Assembly: GCF_038562415.1 (NCBI RefSeq)
Contig: NZ_JBCFBA010000020.1
Location: 1-64,000, forward strand
Reading direction: 5' to 3'
DNA: 64,000 nucleotides
Source of the DNA: Solidesulfovibrio sp.
GTDB taxonomy: Bacteria > Desulfobacterota > Desulfovibrionia > Desulfovibrionales > Desulfovibrionaceae
The translations under genes were made by a program, and so were the position numbers. This document shows positions 14,344 to 22,973 of the stretch, piece after piece. How positions within the stretch are numbered: position 1 is the stretch's first letter; each line of letters opens with the position of its first letter. The notes beneath the pieces were generated by a model, which was not told the origin of the DNA, did no database searches, and saw only the letters and a list, made by a program, of their open reading frames with translations.

Positions 14344-14640
14344 GTGGAAAAGGAAACGCGGTTCAAATACGAGTCCGTCCAGGACGCGCAAACGCTCGCC
14401 CGCTACCTCGAGGCCGTCACGGCCGGCTTTGCCGCCGGCGAGTTGCGGTTTTCCAGCCGCGAAGGCGAGGTGGCCCTGCATCCCGGGGGCGTGATCGGCT
14501 TCCTGGTCGAAGCCAAGTCCATGGGCGGGCGCATGAAGCTCCACCTGAAGTTTTCCTGGCGCGAGGACGGCGGCGAGGACGGCGACACGGGCCTGACCAT
14601 CGCCCCGGGACAGCCCGCCGCCCACGACGCCGACGAGTAG
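14344..14640 (+). CDS. Amphi-Trp domain protein
   Basis: A 98-aa single-domain protein with an alternating amphipathic beta pattern ending in the LHLKFSWRE segment whose Trp gives the family its name, followed by an acidic tail. GTG 14344 is the start, supported by AAGGAG at 14333-14338. It sits between the PHP gene and the PhoU-kinase fusion, 4 bases before the latter. Function unknown; the family occurs (from memory) beside ATP-grasp and HprK-like kinase genes of the GAK system. It resembles the N-terminal half of the XXXCH protein. Confidence 0.75.
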   Translation: MEKETRFKYESVQDAQTLARYLEAVTAGFAAGELRFSSREGEVALHPGGVIGFLVEAKSMGGRMKLHLKFSWREDGGEDGDTGLTIAPGQPAAHDADE

Positions 14641-14644
14641 GGCC

Positions 14645-16279
14645 ATGCGCATTCTCGAAGGCATCGAAGAGAATTTCCGTTTCATGGTGCTCGAGGTGTC
14701 CAAGCAGGTGGGAAGCGCCCTGCTGGTGGTCGAGCGGCCCGACCCCGATCGCATCAAGCGCATCGAGAGCCGCGACGATTACATCGACAACCTCAAAAGC
14801 GTGATCGAGAACGCCTGCTGGGGCCGCATCCACGGCTCGCGCGACGGCAACAAGCGCACGCTGGACCTCGTGCGCGCGGCCAACATCATCAACATCAACC
14901 TGGAGCGCATCGCCGACTACGCCGTCAACATCGTCTCCCAGGTCCAGTACCTGACCGACCCCCTGTTCATCCGGCGCTACGACTACCGCGACGCCTTCCT
15001 GGACGTGGACAAGGCCCTGGGCCTGGTCTTTCCGGCGCTGACCCGCCAGGACGTGCGCCTGGCCCTGCGCATCTGCCGGGCGGAATTCTCCCTGGACGAC
15101 CGGTTCAAGGCCGCCTTCGACGCCATCCTGGCCGACCTGCGCCGGGGCGAGTCCCCGGAAAACGCCATCTCCAGCTTCAACATCTTCCGCTATCTCGAAC
15201 GCATGGGCGATGCGCTGTTAAACATCGGCGAGGCCGTCATCTTCGCCGCCCTGGGCGAGAAGCTCAAGATCCACCAGTACCAGGCCCTCCAGGATTCCCT
15301 GGCCCACGGCGGCGAGGACATCCCCCTGTCCCCCGGGGACTTCAGCTCCATCTGGGGCACGCGCTCGGGCTGCCGCATCGGCCGGGTGGAAGACCACGGC
15401 CCGCGTTCCAAGGGCGTGCTGTTCAAGGAGGGCAACGCCGAAAAGCTGGCCAAGGAAAAGGAGAACATCGAGCGCTGGCAGCGCCTTGCCCCGGGATTGC
15501 CGCCGGGGATCCAGGCCTTCCAGACCGACGGCGACTCGGCCTCCATGCTGCTCGAATACCTGGGCGGCTGCAATTTCCAGGAAGTGGTCCTCACGGCCGA
15601 CCGGGAGATCGTGGAGAACGCCTGCTTCCTCATCACCCAGACCGTGGGCGCCGTGTGGGAGCAGACCCTGGTCAGGGAACCGGTGGCCACGGATTTCATG
15701 GCCCAGATGCGCGCCCGCCTGGGCGACGTGTTCCGGCTCTACCCCGGCTTCGCCAGGGGGCCCAAGACCCTGTGCGGGCTGGCCGTGCGCTCCGTCCCCG
15801 ACCTGATCGAGGCGGCCACCGAGGCCGAAAAGGGGCTTTGCGCGCCCTTTTCCGTGTTCCTGCACGGCGACTTCAACCTCAACAACATCGTCTACGACCA
15901 CACCGCCCAGCGCATCCACTACATCGACCTGCACCGCTCCCACCAGGGCGACTACGCCCTGGACGCGGCGGTCTTTCTGGCCTCGAACTTCCGGCTGCCC
16001 GTTTTCGAGACGCGCCTGCGCCAGCGCATCCAGCTGGTCATGGACCGGTTCCTGGAATTCGTCCGGGCCTTCGCCGCCGAGCAGGGCGACGCCACCTTCG
16101 AGGCCCGGCTGACCTTCGGCCTGGCCCGGGCCCTGGCCACCTCGGCCCGGTTCGAGGTCAACCGCGCCTTTGCCCAGGAACTGTTCCTGCGCGGGCTCTA
16201 CCTGCTGGAGCGCCTGGCCGCCCGGGCGGGCAGGCCGTTCGCGGGCATGGCCTTTCCCGACGCCGTGCTCGTCTACTAG
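14645..16279 (+). CDS. PhoU domain fused to an aminoglycoside-phosphotransferase-like kinase
   Basis: A 544-aa fusion. Residues 1-210 are a PhoU-like helical bundle (RILEGIEENFRFM, NLERIADYAVNIV, FRYLERMGDALLNIGEAV). Residues about 230-540 are an APH/choline-kinase-type domain: the Brenner motif LHGDFNLNNIVYD near 405, the metal-binding Asp in YIDLHRSHQGDYALD, and a hinge-like MLLEYLGG. It probably phosphorylates a small molecule or protein, with PhoU-type regulation linked to phosphate or metals; this is inference. It is last in the four-gene operon and converges on the kinase gene ending at 16289. It carries the only PhoU domain in the window. Confidence 0.82.
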   Translation: MRILEGIEENFRFMVLEVSKQVGSALLVVERPDPDRIKRIESRDDYIDNLKSVIENACWGRIHGSRDGNKRTLDLVRAANIININLERIADYAVNIVSQVQYLTDPLFIRRYDYRDAFLDVDKALGLVFPALTRQDVRLALRICRAEFSLDDRFKAAFDAILADLRRGESPENAISSFNIFRYLERMGDALLNIGEAVIFAALGEKLKIHQYQALQDSLAHGGEDIPLSPGDFSSIWGTRSGCRIGRVEDHGPRSKGVLFKEGNAEKLAKEKENIERWQRLAPGLPPGIQAFQTDGDSASMLLEYLGGCNFQEVVLTADREIVENACFLITQTVGAVWEQTLVREPVATDFMAQMRARLGDVFRLYPGFARGPKTLCGLAVRSVPDLIEAATEAEKGLCAPFSVFLHGDFNLNNIVYDHTAQRIHYIDLHRSHQGDYALDAAVFLASNFRLPVFETRLRQRIQLVMDRFLEFVRAFAAEQGDATFEARLTFGLARALATSARFEVNRAFAQELFLRGLYLLERLAARAGRPFAGMAFPDAVLVY

Positions 16280-16288
16280 GCCGGGGCA

Positions 16289-19042
16289 TCAGCCCATGGG
16301 CAGGGACACCTCGACCAGGGTGCCCGTTTCGGGGCTCGTCTCCATGCGGATGGCGCCGTGCTGGCAAAGCGTCATGAGTCTGGCCGAATAGGCCCCCAGG
16401 CCGCTGCCGCCCTTCTTGCCGCCGGTGGTGTATTTCTCGAAAAACACCGGGGCGATGTCCTCGGGCACCATGGCCGGGTTGGCCACGGTGAAAACCACCC
16501 GCTCCCCCTGGCCGGCCACGCGGACGGTCACGGCGCTGCCGGGCGGTTCGGCCTCGATGGCGTTTTTCAGCAGGTTGGCGGCGATGGTCTGGCACAACAG
16601 CGCGTCGCCCAGGGCGAACACCGGGCCTTCGGCTTCGACGGAAACGGCGACGCCCCTGGCCCGGGCCGTCTTGGCCAGCATCTCCGCCACGCCCGACACG
16701 ATACGGGCCATATCCACCCGCTGGGCGGTGAGCACGTACGTTGCGGTCTCCATCCTGTAGAGGTCGAGCGACAACTCGATCTGCTCCAGCATGACATGGC
16801 CGGCCCGCTCGATCTCGGCCAGCATCTCCTGCTGCTCTTCGTTGACTTCGCCCACGGCCATGACGAGCCCGGGCAGGTTGACGATGCTGTTGAGCGGCGC
16901 CTTGAGGTCGTGGCGCATGATGCGCTCCACGTCCTCGCGCACCGCCTCCAGCTCCTTCCGGGCCGACACGTCGTCGAAGATCCAGATGGAACCCGAGGCC
17001 GGGCTGTCCGGATCGATACGCCGGCCGTGGAGGGAACACCAAAACGTCCGGCCCGCCGAGGTGCGCAGCCGTTCCTCGGCCTGCACCGCCCCCCCCGCCG
17101 CCACCTTGGCCAACAGTTCGCGGCGCAACACCTCCAGCCGCGTCGATCCGTCGTGGATGTCCGCAAGCGCCCGGCCGGCCAAATCCTCGGGGTCGAGGCC
17201 GAAGAGTTCCCCAAACCGACGATTGGCCCGCACCACGCGTTCGTCGGCGCCCAGATGCACGATGCCCACCGAGGAAGCGTTGAAGATGGCCTCGAACTCG
17301 CTCATCAAAAGCCGCAGCCGGTCCTCGCGTTGCCTCCGGTCGGTGATATCCTCCTTGACGGCCACGAAATGGGTGATGACCCCGGCATCGTCGCGCACGG
17401 GCGAGATGGAGGAGTCCTCCCAGTACAGGTCCCCGTTTTTCTTGCGGTTGCAAAGCTCTCCACGCCAGATGCGCCCGGCGACGAGCGTCTCCCACATCTC
17501 CCGGTAGAAGGCCTCGGGGTGGACGCCGCTTTTGAGCACCCGGGGGGTCAGGCCCCTGGCCTCCTCGGGCGTGTAGCCGGTCAGGATGGAAAAATGCGGG
17601 TTGACGTATTCGATGACGCCCTGGGGGTCGGTGATGACGATGGAGGCCGGCGACTGGTCCACGGCCGCCCACAACAGGCGCAGGGCCTCCTCGCTTTGGC
17701 GCAGGGCCCGCTCGGCGGCCAGCCTGTCCGAGATGTCCCGGATGTAGCCGCCCACGCCCATCACCCCCCCGTCCAGGGGCACCGGGAACTTGCGCACCTC
17801 AAGGGTTCGCTCGTCCACGGTTTCGCGTAGCGTGACCACCTCGCCGCCATCCCGAGCGGCCAGGTCGGACTCGTGGCAACGGGCGGCCAGGACGGCCGGC
17901 ACGAGCTCGTAGTCCGTGCGCCCGGTCACCTCGCCGGGCGTCCTGCCGAAAAACTCCGCCAGCAGCCTGTTGACGACGACATAGCGCAGCCCGGCGTCCT
18001 TGATGAAGGCCATGTCCCGCGTGGCGTCGATGAAGGCCCGATAGCGGGCTTCCCCCAGGCGCAAGGCCGTGTTGGCCTCGGTCAGCGCCGCCGTGCGCGC
18101 CGCCACCGTGCGTTCCAGGTCGGCGTTGGCCGTGTCCAGGGCGGCCGTGGCCCGGGACACGGCCCGGGACAGACGCGCCGGCCAGGACAGGAACACGAAA
18201 AAAACCGCCCCCAGGGCCAGCCAGGTGCAGCCCGCCGCCGCCACGAGGCTCGGCCGGGGCGGCGACCCCGACCAGCCGCCGGACGGCGCCGCGGCCAGCA
18301 GCCAGTCCCCGCCCGGTACGGGCATGGTGGCCGTTTCCGGATCGGTGTCGAAAACCGCCGGGTCGCCGAAGACCAGCGCGTTCCGGGAATCGTCGCCGGA
18401 CTGTTCCCGGATGGCCAGGCGCAAGGAGCCGTCCGAAGCCAGGCGCAGGTCGCCGAAAAACGTGCCGGCATCGATGATGACCGTGGCCAGCCCCCACAGC
18501 CGGGCCGGTTTCGGCCCCGGCCCGGCCGGGAAGACCGGCTCCCGGGCGATCAGCCCTTGGCCGCCCTGGAGCAGGTCCACGGGAGGGGTGACCACGGCGC
18601 GACCGTATCGGAGGGCGTCGAGCAGGTCCTTGCGCTGGGCGGACGGCAGGCCCCGGACCAGGTCCAGGCCGAGAATGCCGTCGTTGCCCGTTTCCGGAAA
18701 GACGTGGCTGACCACGCCGTCCCGGGCCAGTTGCAGGGAGCGGATGCCCGGCACGCCCTCGACGAGACTCGCGGCAAAGGCGGCGAAGGCTTGCGGGCTC
18801 GCCCCGGGGTCGCTGGCGGCGAAGGCGGCGATGGCCCGCAGGAACGCCAGGCGGGCGTCCAGGGCCGCCCGCAGGGACAGCCGGATGTCGCCGAGATGAG
18901 AACTGATTTCGGCGCGGCGGTTTTCGTCGAAACGCCGGGCCTCGACGTGCCACAACAACCACGAAGCGGGCACGACGAGCACCGAGGCCGCCAACAAGGC
19001 CAACACCACCAGCTTGGCCCTTTGTCCGAGGCCATGGATCAT
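16289..19042 (-). CDS. Membrane sensor histidine kinase with CHASE-like and three PAS domains
   Basis: A 917-aa kinase. A membrane helix at about 5-25, a periplasmic CHASE-like domain at about 40-260 (GVPGIRSLQLARDGVV), a second helix near 280-300, a coiled coil, PAS domains near 340-460, 470-590 and 600-720, and a kinase core with H-box IMRHDLKAPLNS (His near 711) and an ATPase domain with NLLKNAIEA and GGSGLGAYS. ATG 19042 is chosen because the membrane helix follows; the frame runs 62 codons further upstream over the terminator. No receiver is attached and no response regulator is adjacent. The gene stands alone between a terminator and a convergent operon. Confidence 0.88.
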   Translation of the reverse strand: MIHGLGQRAKLVVLALLAASVLVVPASWLLWHVEARRFDENRRAEISSHLGDIRLSLRAALDARLAFLRAIAAFAASDPGASPQAFAAFAASLVEGVPGIRSLQLARDGVVSHVFPETGNDGILGLDLVRGLPSAQRKDLLDALRYGRAVVTPPVDLLQGGQGLIAREPVFPAGPGPKPARLWGLATVIIDAGTFFGDLRLASDGSLRLAIREQSGDDSRNALVFGDPAVFDTDPETATMPVPGGDWLLAAAPSGGWSGSPPRPSLVAAAGCTWLALGAVFFVFLSWPARLSRAVSRATAALDTANADLERTVAARTAALTEANTALRLGEARYRAFIDATRDMAFIKDAGLRYVVVNRLLAEFFGRTPGEVTGRTDYELVPAVLAARCHESDLAARDGGEVVTLRETVDERTLEVRKFPVPLDGGVMGVGGYIRDISDRLAAERALRQSEEALRLLWAAVDQSPASIVITDPQGVIEYVNPHFSILTGYTPEEARGLTPRVLKSGVHPEAFYREMWETLVAGRIWRGELCNRKKNGDLYWEDSSISPVRDDAGVITHFVAVKEDITDRRQREDRLRLLMSEFEAIFNASSVGIVHLGADERVVRANRRFGELFGLDPEDLAGRALADIHDGSTRLEVLRRELLAKVAAGGAVQAEERLRTSAGRTFWCSLHGRRIDPDSPASGSIWIFDDVSARKELEAVREDVERIMRHDLKAPLNSIVNLPGLVMAVGEVNEEQQEMLAEIERAGHVMLEQIELSLDLYRMETATYVLTAQRVDMARIVSGVAEMLAKTARARGVAVSVEAEGPVFALGDALLCQTIAANLLKNAIEAEPPGSAVTVRVAGQGERVVFTVANPAMVPEDIAPVFFEKYTTGGKKGGSGLGAYSARLMTLCQHGAIRMETSPETGTLVEVSLPMG

Positions 19043-19213
19043 AACGCCGCATCCTTCGAGGCTGACCGGCGGGGGCGCGGTCCGGGCGCGCTCGCCGCAG
19101 GGACGTCTGTCCTTCCCCAATCGTTTCTGTGTATCCGTATGCCCAGGCGACCGCAAGAAGGCCTGGGCGAAATCGTGTCGCCTCCTGGGCAGCGTCCTTC
19201 GCCTGCGGCAACG

Positions 19214-19246
19214 AAAAAGCCCCCGCACCGGGCGAGGGCTTTTTCG
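19214..19246 (-). terminator. Terminator of the small secreted protein gene
   Basis: GAAAAAGCCC (19214-19223) pairs with GGGCTTTTTC (19237-19246); read on the minus strand the stem ends in a T run 18 bases after the stop at 19264. The symmetry would let it work in both directions. Confidence 0.8.
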
Positions 19247-19263
19247 ATGGCCTGACTCGGCGG

Positions 19264-19521
19264 CTAGAAGCCGAACAGCAGGGCGGCATTGAAATAGGCC
19301 GCCAGGGTTCCCAGATCGATGGAGGTCTGCACCTGGCCCGGCAGTTTCGCATCACTGGTGCTGGCGGGATTGCCGAAATCGAAGTTCTCTTGGAGCGTGG
19401 TTGTCAGCTGCCAGGACACGGCAACGTTCTGGGCCGTTCCGGCCACGGCCGGGGCCGAGGCCACGGCGAGGGTCCAAGCGCAGGCGACGGCAACAAAAAA
19501 CGCGAGCATTTTTCTTTTCAT
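19264..19521 (-). CDS. Small secreted protein of unknown function
   Basis: An 85-aa protein with a Sec signal peptide (MKRK then a hydrophobic stretch, cut near AVAGT). The mature part of about 57 residues is rich in Ser, Thr, Gln and Asn and has no Cys. I do not recognise the family. The start at 19521 has an AGGAGG ribosome site. It is a single-gene unit with its own promoter (19579-19606) and terminator (19214-19246), both unusually clear for this window, so it is probably well expressed. Confidence 0.75.
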   Translation of the reverse strand: MKRKMLAFFVAVACAWTLAVASAPAVAGTAQNVAVSWQLTTTLQENFDFGNPASTSDAKLPGQVQTSIDLGTLAAYFNAALLFGF

Positions 19522-19578
19522 GGAAGGCCTCCTCAGCGTTTTTTCGAGCAGACGAACGTCCAAACCACCAGTACGGCC

Positions 19579-19606
19579 AATATAGCAGAGCCGAATATTT
19601 TTTCAA
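19579..19606 (-). promoter_or_regulatory. Sigma-70-type promoter for the small secreted protein
   Basis: On the minus strand TTGAAA (19606-19601) and TATATT (19584-19579) are separated by 16 bp in a locally AT-rich island. The start codon lies 58 bases downstream. The rest of the 19522-19894 gap contains no gene I can support. Confidence 0.65.
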
Positions 19607-19894
19607 GAAGTCCGGCCCGAAAAATCCAAAAGCCGTGCATCATGCCCCGACCCGCCCGAATCGATCCAACAACACCCCGTTTCGCGGGAAGACCGCGCCG
19701 ACGGCAACGGAGGCTCCACGCCGGGGCATCCCGGTCCATCGGTTGTCGCCGGCCATCTTGCCTGGCCCGGGGCTTGGGGCTACTGTCGGGCCGGCGTTCC
19801 CGGCACCGGTTTTTCCACGGACAATCTCTGGCATTGCGGCCGGTTCCCGGAAAAGACCGTCGTCTTGGCCCGGGCGGCGACACGAGGGGGAAGC

Positions 19895-20875
19895 ATGGGC
19901 GCAAAACCCTTTTTCCGGCCGGCCCTGGCGGCGTTGGCCATGATTTGCCTGCTTTGGCTGGCCGGCCCCCGGCCCGCCCCGGCGGCGCCGGCCGCGGATC
20001 CGGGCTGGCGTCCCCTGGTGGACCGACTGGCCGCCGAGGGGCTGGACCGTCCCATGCTGGACCGCCTGTTCGCCCCGGGCGCCATGGACTATTCCCCGGA
20101 AATCATGGCCCGCAAGGTCGACGCCATGGTGAAAAAGGAATTCGAACCGCGCCCGAAACCCAGCCGCAAGACCCTGGAGCAAAGCAATTACCGCCACCTG
20201 CTCGCCCCGGCGGTCATTGCCGAGGCCGCGCGCTTCGTACGGCAACACCGGGCCGCCTTCGACATGGCGAAACGCGACTTCGGCCCGCCCCCGGAACTGG
20301 TGGCCGCCTTTCTGGTGGTCGAGACCCGGCTTGGCGCCTACCTCGGCGACCGCGATGCCCTAAGCGTCCTGGCGAGCCTGGCCCGGGCCTCGCGCCTGGA
20401 GGACATCGCGCCCTCCATGCGCAGCCTGACCGGCGGGCAGGAGCGGCGCGACTTCGCCGCCGCCGCCGCCGCCGACCGGGCCGAGTGGGCCTTTCGCGAA
20501 CTGACGGCGCTCTTGCGCTACGCCGGCGCCAAAAACCGCCAGCCCGGCACCATCCCGGGCTCCATCTACGGCGCCATCGGCATCTGCCAGTTCATGCCGT
20601 CCAACGCCCTGCGCTACGGCATCGACGCCGACGGCGACGGCGTGGTGGACCTGTTCTGCCCGACCGACGCCATCGTCAGCGTGGCCAGCTACCTGCGCGG
20701 CCACGGCTGGAAGCCCGGCATGACCGGGGAAGAGACCCGGGCCGTGGTCTATGCCTACAACCACAGCGACCTCTACGTGCTGGCCGTGCTGGCCGTGGCC
20801 GATCGGATCAAGGCCCAACTGGAAGGGGACGGGCCGGCCAAACGCCCGGGCGGCGCCGGGAAGGCGGCCCGGTGA
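19895..20875 (+). CDS. Lytic murein transglycosylase, MltB type
   Basis: Cleaves peptidoglycan between MurNAc and GlcNAc, forming 1,6-anhydroMurNAc. A 326-aa periplasmic protein with a signal peptide (cut near PAPAAPA). The catalytic Glu lies in VVETRLG (about residue 143), followed by YGAIGICQFMPSNA, the MltB calcium-loop-like DADGDGVVD and a late YNHSDLYV motif. I see no lipobox, so it is probably soluble. ATG 19895 has a GAGGGGGAAG ribosome site. Confidence 0.9.
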   Translation: MGAKPFFRPALAALAMICLLWLAGPRPAPAAPAADPGWRPLVDRLAAEGLDRPMLDRLFAPGAMDYSPEIMARKVDAMVKKEFEPRPKPSRKTLEQSNYRHLLAPAVIAEAARFVRQHRAAFDMAKRDFGPPPELVAAFLVVETRLGAYLGDRDALSVLASLARASRLEDIAPSMRSLTGGQERRDFAAAAAADRAEWAFRELTALLRYAGAKNRQPGTIPGSIYGAIGICQFMPSNALRYGIDADGDGVVDLFCPTDAIVSVASYLRGHGWKPGMTGEETRAVVYAYNHSDLYVLAVLAVADRIKAQLEGDGPAKRPGGAGKAAR

Positions 20876-20903
20876 CGCCGGGCTCGTGCCGCGTCCGCGA
20901 AGC

Positions 20904-20974
20904 GGATGTCCGCTTATCTACGTGCGACATCCGAAAATAATTATTTTTTCTTAAAAAAATACGATCGTATTTTT
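20904..20974 (+). terminator. Probable terminator region after the transglycosylase gene
   Basis: GGATGTC (20904-20910) pairs with GACATCC (20926-20932) and is followed by an AT-rich tract with six T residues. A second perfect 20-bp palindrome (20955-20974), AT-rich outside with GATC at its centre, follows and could serve as a bidirectional terminator between the transglycosylase and the minus-strand gene ending at 20989. Confidence 0.5.
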
Positions 20975-20988
20975 CAAGGGACGCCCCA

Positions 20989-21318
20989 CTAGGGGTTGGG
21001 GACGGTGAAAAAAAGCGGATTGGGCCGGCGCCCCTCGGCCAGGAAACTGCCCTCGAAATAGCCCTGGTCGAACCCGGCGAAGTAGCCGGAGGAATAGGCT
21101 CCCCGGTGGGGCGGCCAGCCCGGCCGGGAGGGGCTGCCGATCCTGCCCTTGGCCCGGATGAGCATGTCCTGGCGCTGGGCCTCCAGGGCGGCGATGCGAT
21201 CCCAGACCCGTTCGCGGCGGTCGTAATCGGGCACGTCGCCCTGGGCGAGCTTGGGGCCGCCCAGGAAGATGTAGACCACCAGGCCGATGATGGCCGCGAG
21301 GATGACGAGGTACTTCAC
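20989..21318 (-). CDS. Small N-terminally anchored membrane protein, unknown
   Basis: A 109-aa protein with one membrane helix at residues 3-20 (LVILAAIIGLVVYIFLGG), a short charged helical segment (about 30-60), and an aromatic, Gly/Tyr-rich tail. I do not recognise the family. It lies 120 bp after the sigma-54 regulator gene on the same strand. Confidence 0.65.
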   Translation of the reverse strand: MKYLVILAAIIGLVVYIFLGGPKLAQGDVPDYDRRERVWDRIAALEAQRQDMLIRAKGRIGSPSRPGWPPHRGAYSSGYFAGFDQGYFEGSFLAEGRRPNPLFFTVPNP

Positions 21319-21438
21319 GGGACCGCCAGGGAGGCCGGCGACGCGGCCGGCCCCGTGCCGGTGACGCGCCGATCCCCTTGTCGTTCCTTTCGGCCCCGGG
21401 GCCGGCCATCTTTAGCCCGGCCGGGGGATTCCCCGCTT

Positions 21439-22851
21439 TTACGACGCGCGCACGGCGGCGATGCCGTGTTTTTTGAGCAGGGCGTACAGGCGCGAGCGCG
21501 ACAGCCCCGACACTTCGAGCATGCGCCCGACATCGCCGGAGAACCGGTCGGACAGGGCCCGCAGGTAGCGCGCCTCGCCCAGGTCGCGGAAGTCCCGGAA
21601 GCGCGGCAGGTTGTCCAGGGCAAGCCAGGTCCCCTCCCCGGCGGCGTCGTCGCGGGCGCCGCCCCGGCCGGCCACCCGGTTGCGGGCCGCGCACACCCGG
21701 ATGTGCAGGGGCAGGTGCACGGGCAGCAGCACGTCGTCGCCGCCGGCCAGGGCCACGGCCCCTTCCAGGGTGTTCTTGAGCTCCCGCACGTTGCCGGGCC
21801 AGGGGTAGGCCAAAAGGGCCCGGGAAAAATCCTCGGAAAAGGGGCGGACGGACAGGCCGACCCGGCGTGCCGCCTCGCCGGCGAAATGGGCGGCAAACTC
21901 CAGGATGTCCTCGGCGTGGCCGGACAGGGGGGGCAACTCGATGCCCACGCCCTGGAGGCGAAACAGCAGATCCTCCCGGAAAAGCCCCTCGGCGGCCATG
22001 GCGGCCAGGTCCTGGTTGGTGGCCGCCACCAGCCGGAAATGGCAGAGCGCCTCCTCCAGGCCGCCCACGGGACGCACCCGCCGCTCCTGGAGCACGCGCA
22101 AAAAGGCCTTTTGCACCGACAGGGGCATCTCGGCCACCTCGTCGAGAAAAAGCGTCCCTTCGTGGGCCTTGAGCAGCACGCCTTCGCGCCGGCGGTCCGC
22201 GCCGGTGTAGACGCCCTTTTCCGAGCCGAAAAGCACGCTCTCCACGATACCCGACGGCAGGGCCGCGCAGTCCACCACCACGAAGGCCTTGTTGCGCCTG
22301 GGGCTGTTGTCGTGGATGGCCCGGGCGACGAGCTCCTTGCCCACGCCCGTGGGGCCGGTGAGCAGCACGTTGACGTCGCTGGGAGCCGCCTTGGCCGCCT
22401 GTTCCAGGCAGTGGGTCCGCTTGGGGTTGCCGCCGGAGATGCCGGCGAAACAAAACGGCCCGCCGGCCTCCCGGGCCGCCCGGCCCTGCCGCCGGTGCTC
22501 CATGGCGCTGACCAGCGGGGTGGTCATGGTTTTGACCGTGGGCGGCTTCTCGATATAGTCCCAGGCCCCCTGCCGCATGGCCCGTTCGGCCCCGTCCGGG
22601 TCGCCCCAGCCGGTGATCACGATGACCTCGGGGCTCGAGGGCGCCCGCCGGATGTCGCCGATGGCGTCGAGGCCGTTGCCGTCGGGCATGCGCACGTCGA
22701 GGAAGACCACGTCCACGTCCCGGTCCCCGGCCCGGCGCAGGCCCTCGGCCAGGGTGGCGGCGGTGTCCGGCACATGGCCCAGGCGGGTCACCACCCGGGC
22801 CAGGGCATCGCGTATGCTTTGGTCGTCGTCGATGATGAGCACGTTGCCCAC
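21439..22851 (-). CDS. Sigma-54-dependent response regulator (NtrC family)
   Basis: A 470-aa regulator: receiver (residues 1-120, Asp in FLDVRMPDGNG), AAA+ domain (about 145-375) with Walker A GPTGVGKE, Walker B GTLFLDE and arginine-finger region FREDLLFRL, and a Fis-type helix-turn-helix at the C-terminus (LSRSRLYALLKKHGI). It would activate sigma-54 promoters after phosphorylation. The sigma-54-contacting loop reads GVYTGA instead of GAFTGA. The start is GTG 22851 with a GGAGG ribosome site; the longer frame upstream lacks domain sequence. No cognate kinase is adjacent. Confidence 0.9.
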   Translation of the reverse strand: MGNVLIIDDDQSIRDALARVVTRLGHVPDTAATLAEGLRRAGDRDVDVVFLDVRMPDGNGLDAIGDIRRAPSSPEVIVITGWGDPDGAERAMRQGAWDYIEKPPTVKTMTTPLVSAMEHRRQGRAAREAGGPFCFAGISGGNPKRTHCLEQAAKAAPSDVNVLLTGPTGVGKELVARAIHDNSPRRNKAFVVVDCAALPSGIVESVLFGSEKGVYTGADRRREGVLLKAHEGTLFLDEVAEMPLSVQKAFLRVLQERRVRPVGGLEEALCHFRLVAATNQDLAAMAAEGLFREDLLFRLQGVGIELPPLSGHAEDILEFAAHFAGEAARRVGLSVRPFSEDFSRALLAYPWPGNVRELKNTLEGAVALAGGDDVLLPVHLPLHIRVCAARNRVAGRGGARDDAAGEGTWLALDNLPRFRDFRDLGEARYLRALSDRFSGDVGRMLEVSGLSRSRLYALLKKHGIAAVRAS

Positions 22852-22932
22852 GTCTGGCCTCCGCGGTCGCCGGCGCCTGGCGGCGCCGCCTTGCACGAGT
22901 GCATGCGCATCGCGAGCCGACCTGTCAAGGGC

Positions 22933-22973
22933 GGCGGGGGCGGCGGCGCCCCCGCCTGGGCGGGGTTCAGGGC
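22933..22973 (-). repeat. GC-rich hairpin repeat, copy C
   Basis: A 9-bp stem (22933-22941 with 22948-22956) lies beside the core GGCGGGGTTCAGGGC (22959-22973), which differs by one base from the core in copy B (52008-52022). It overlaps the stop codon of the EF-hand gene, as a 3'-end element would. Confidence 0.5.
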
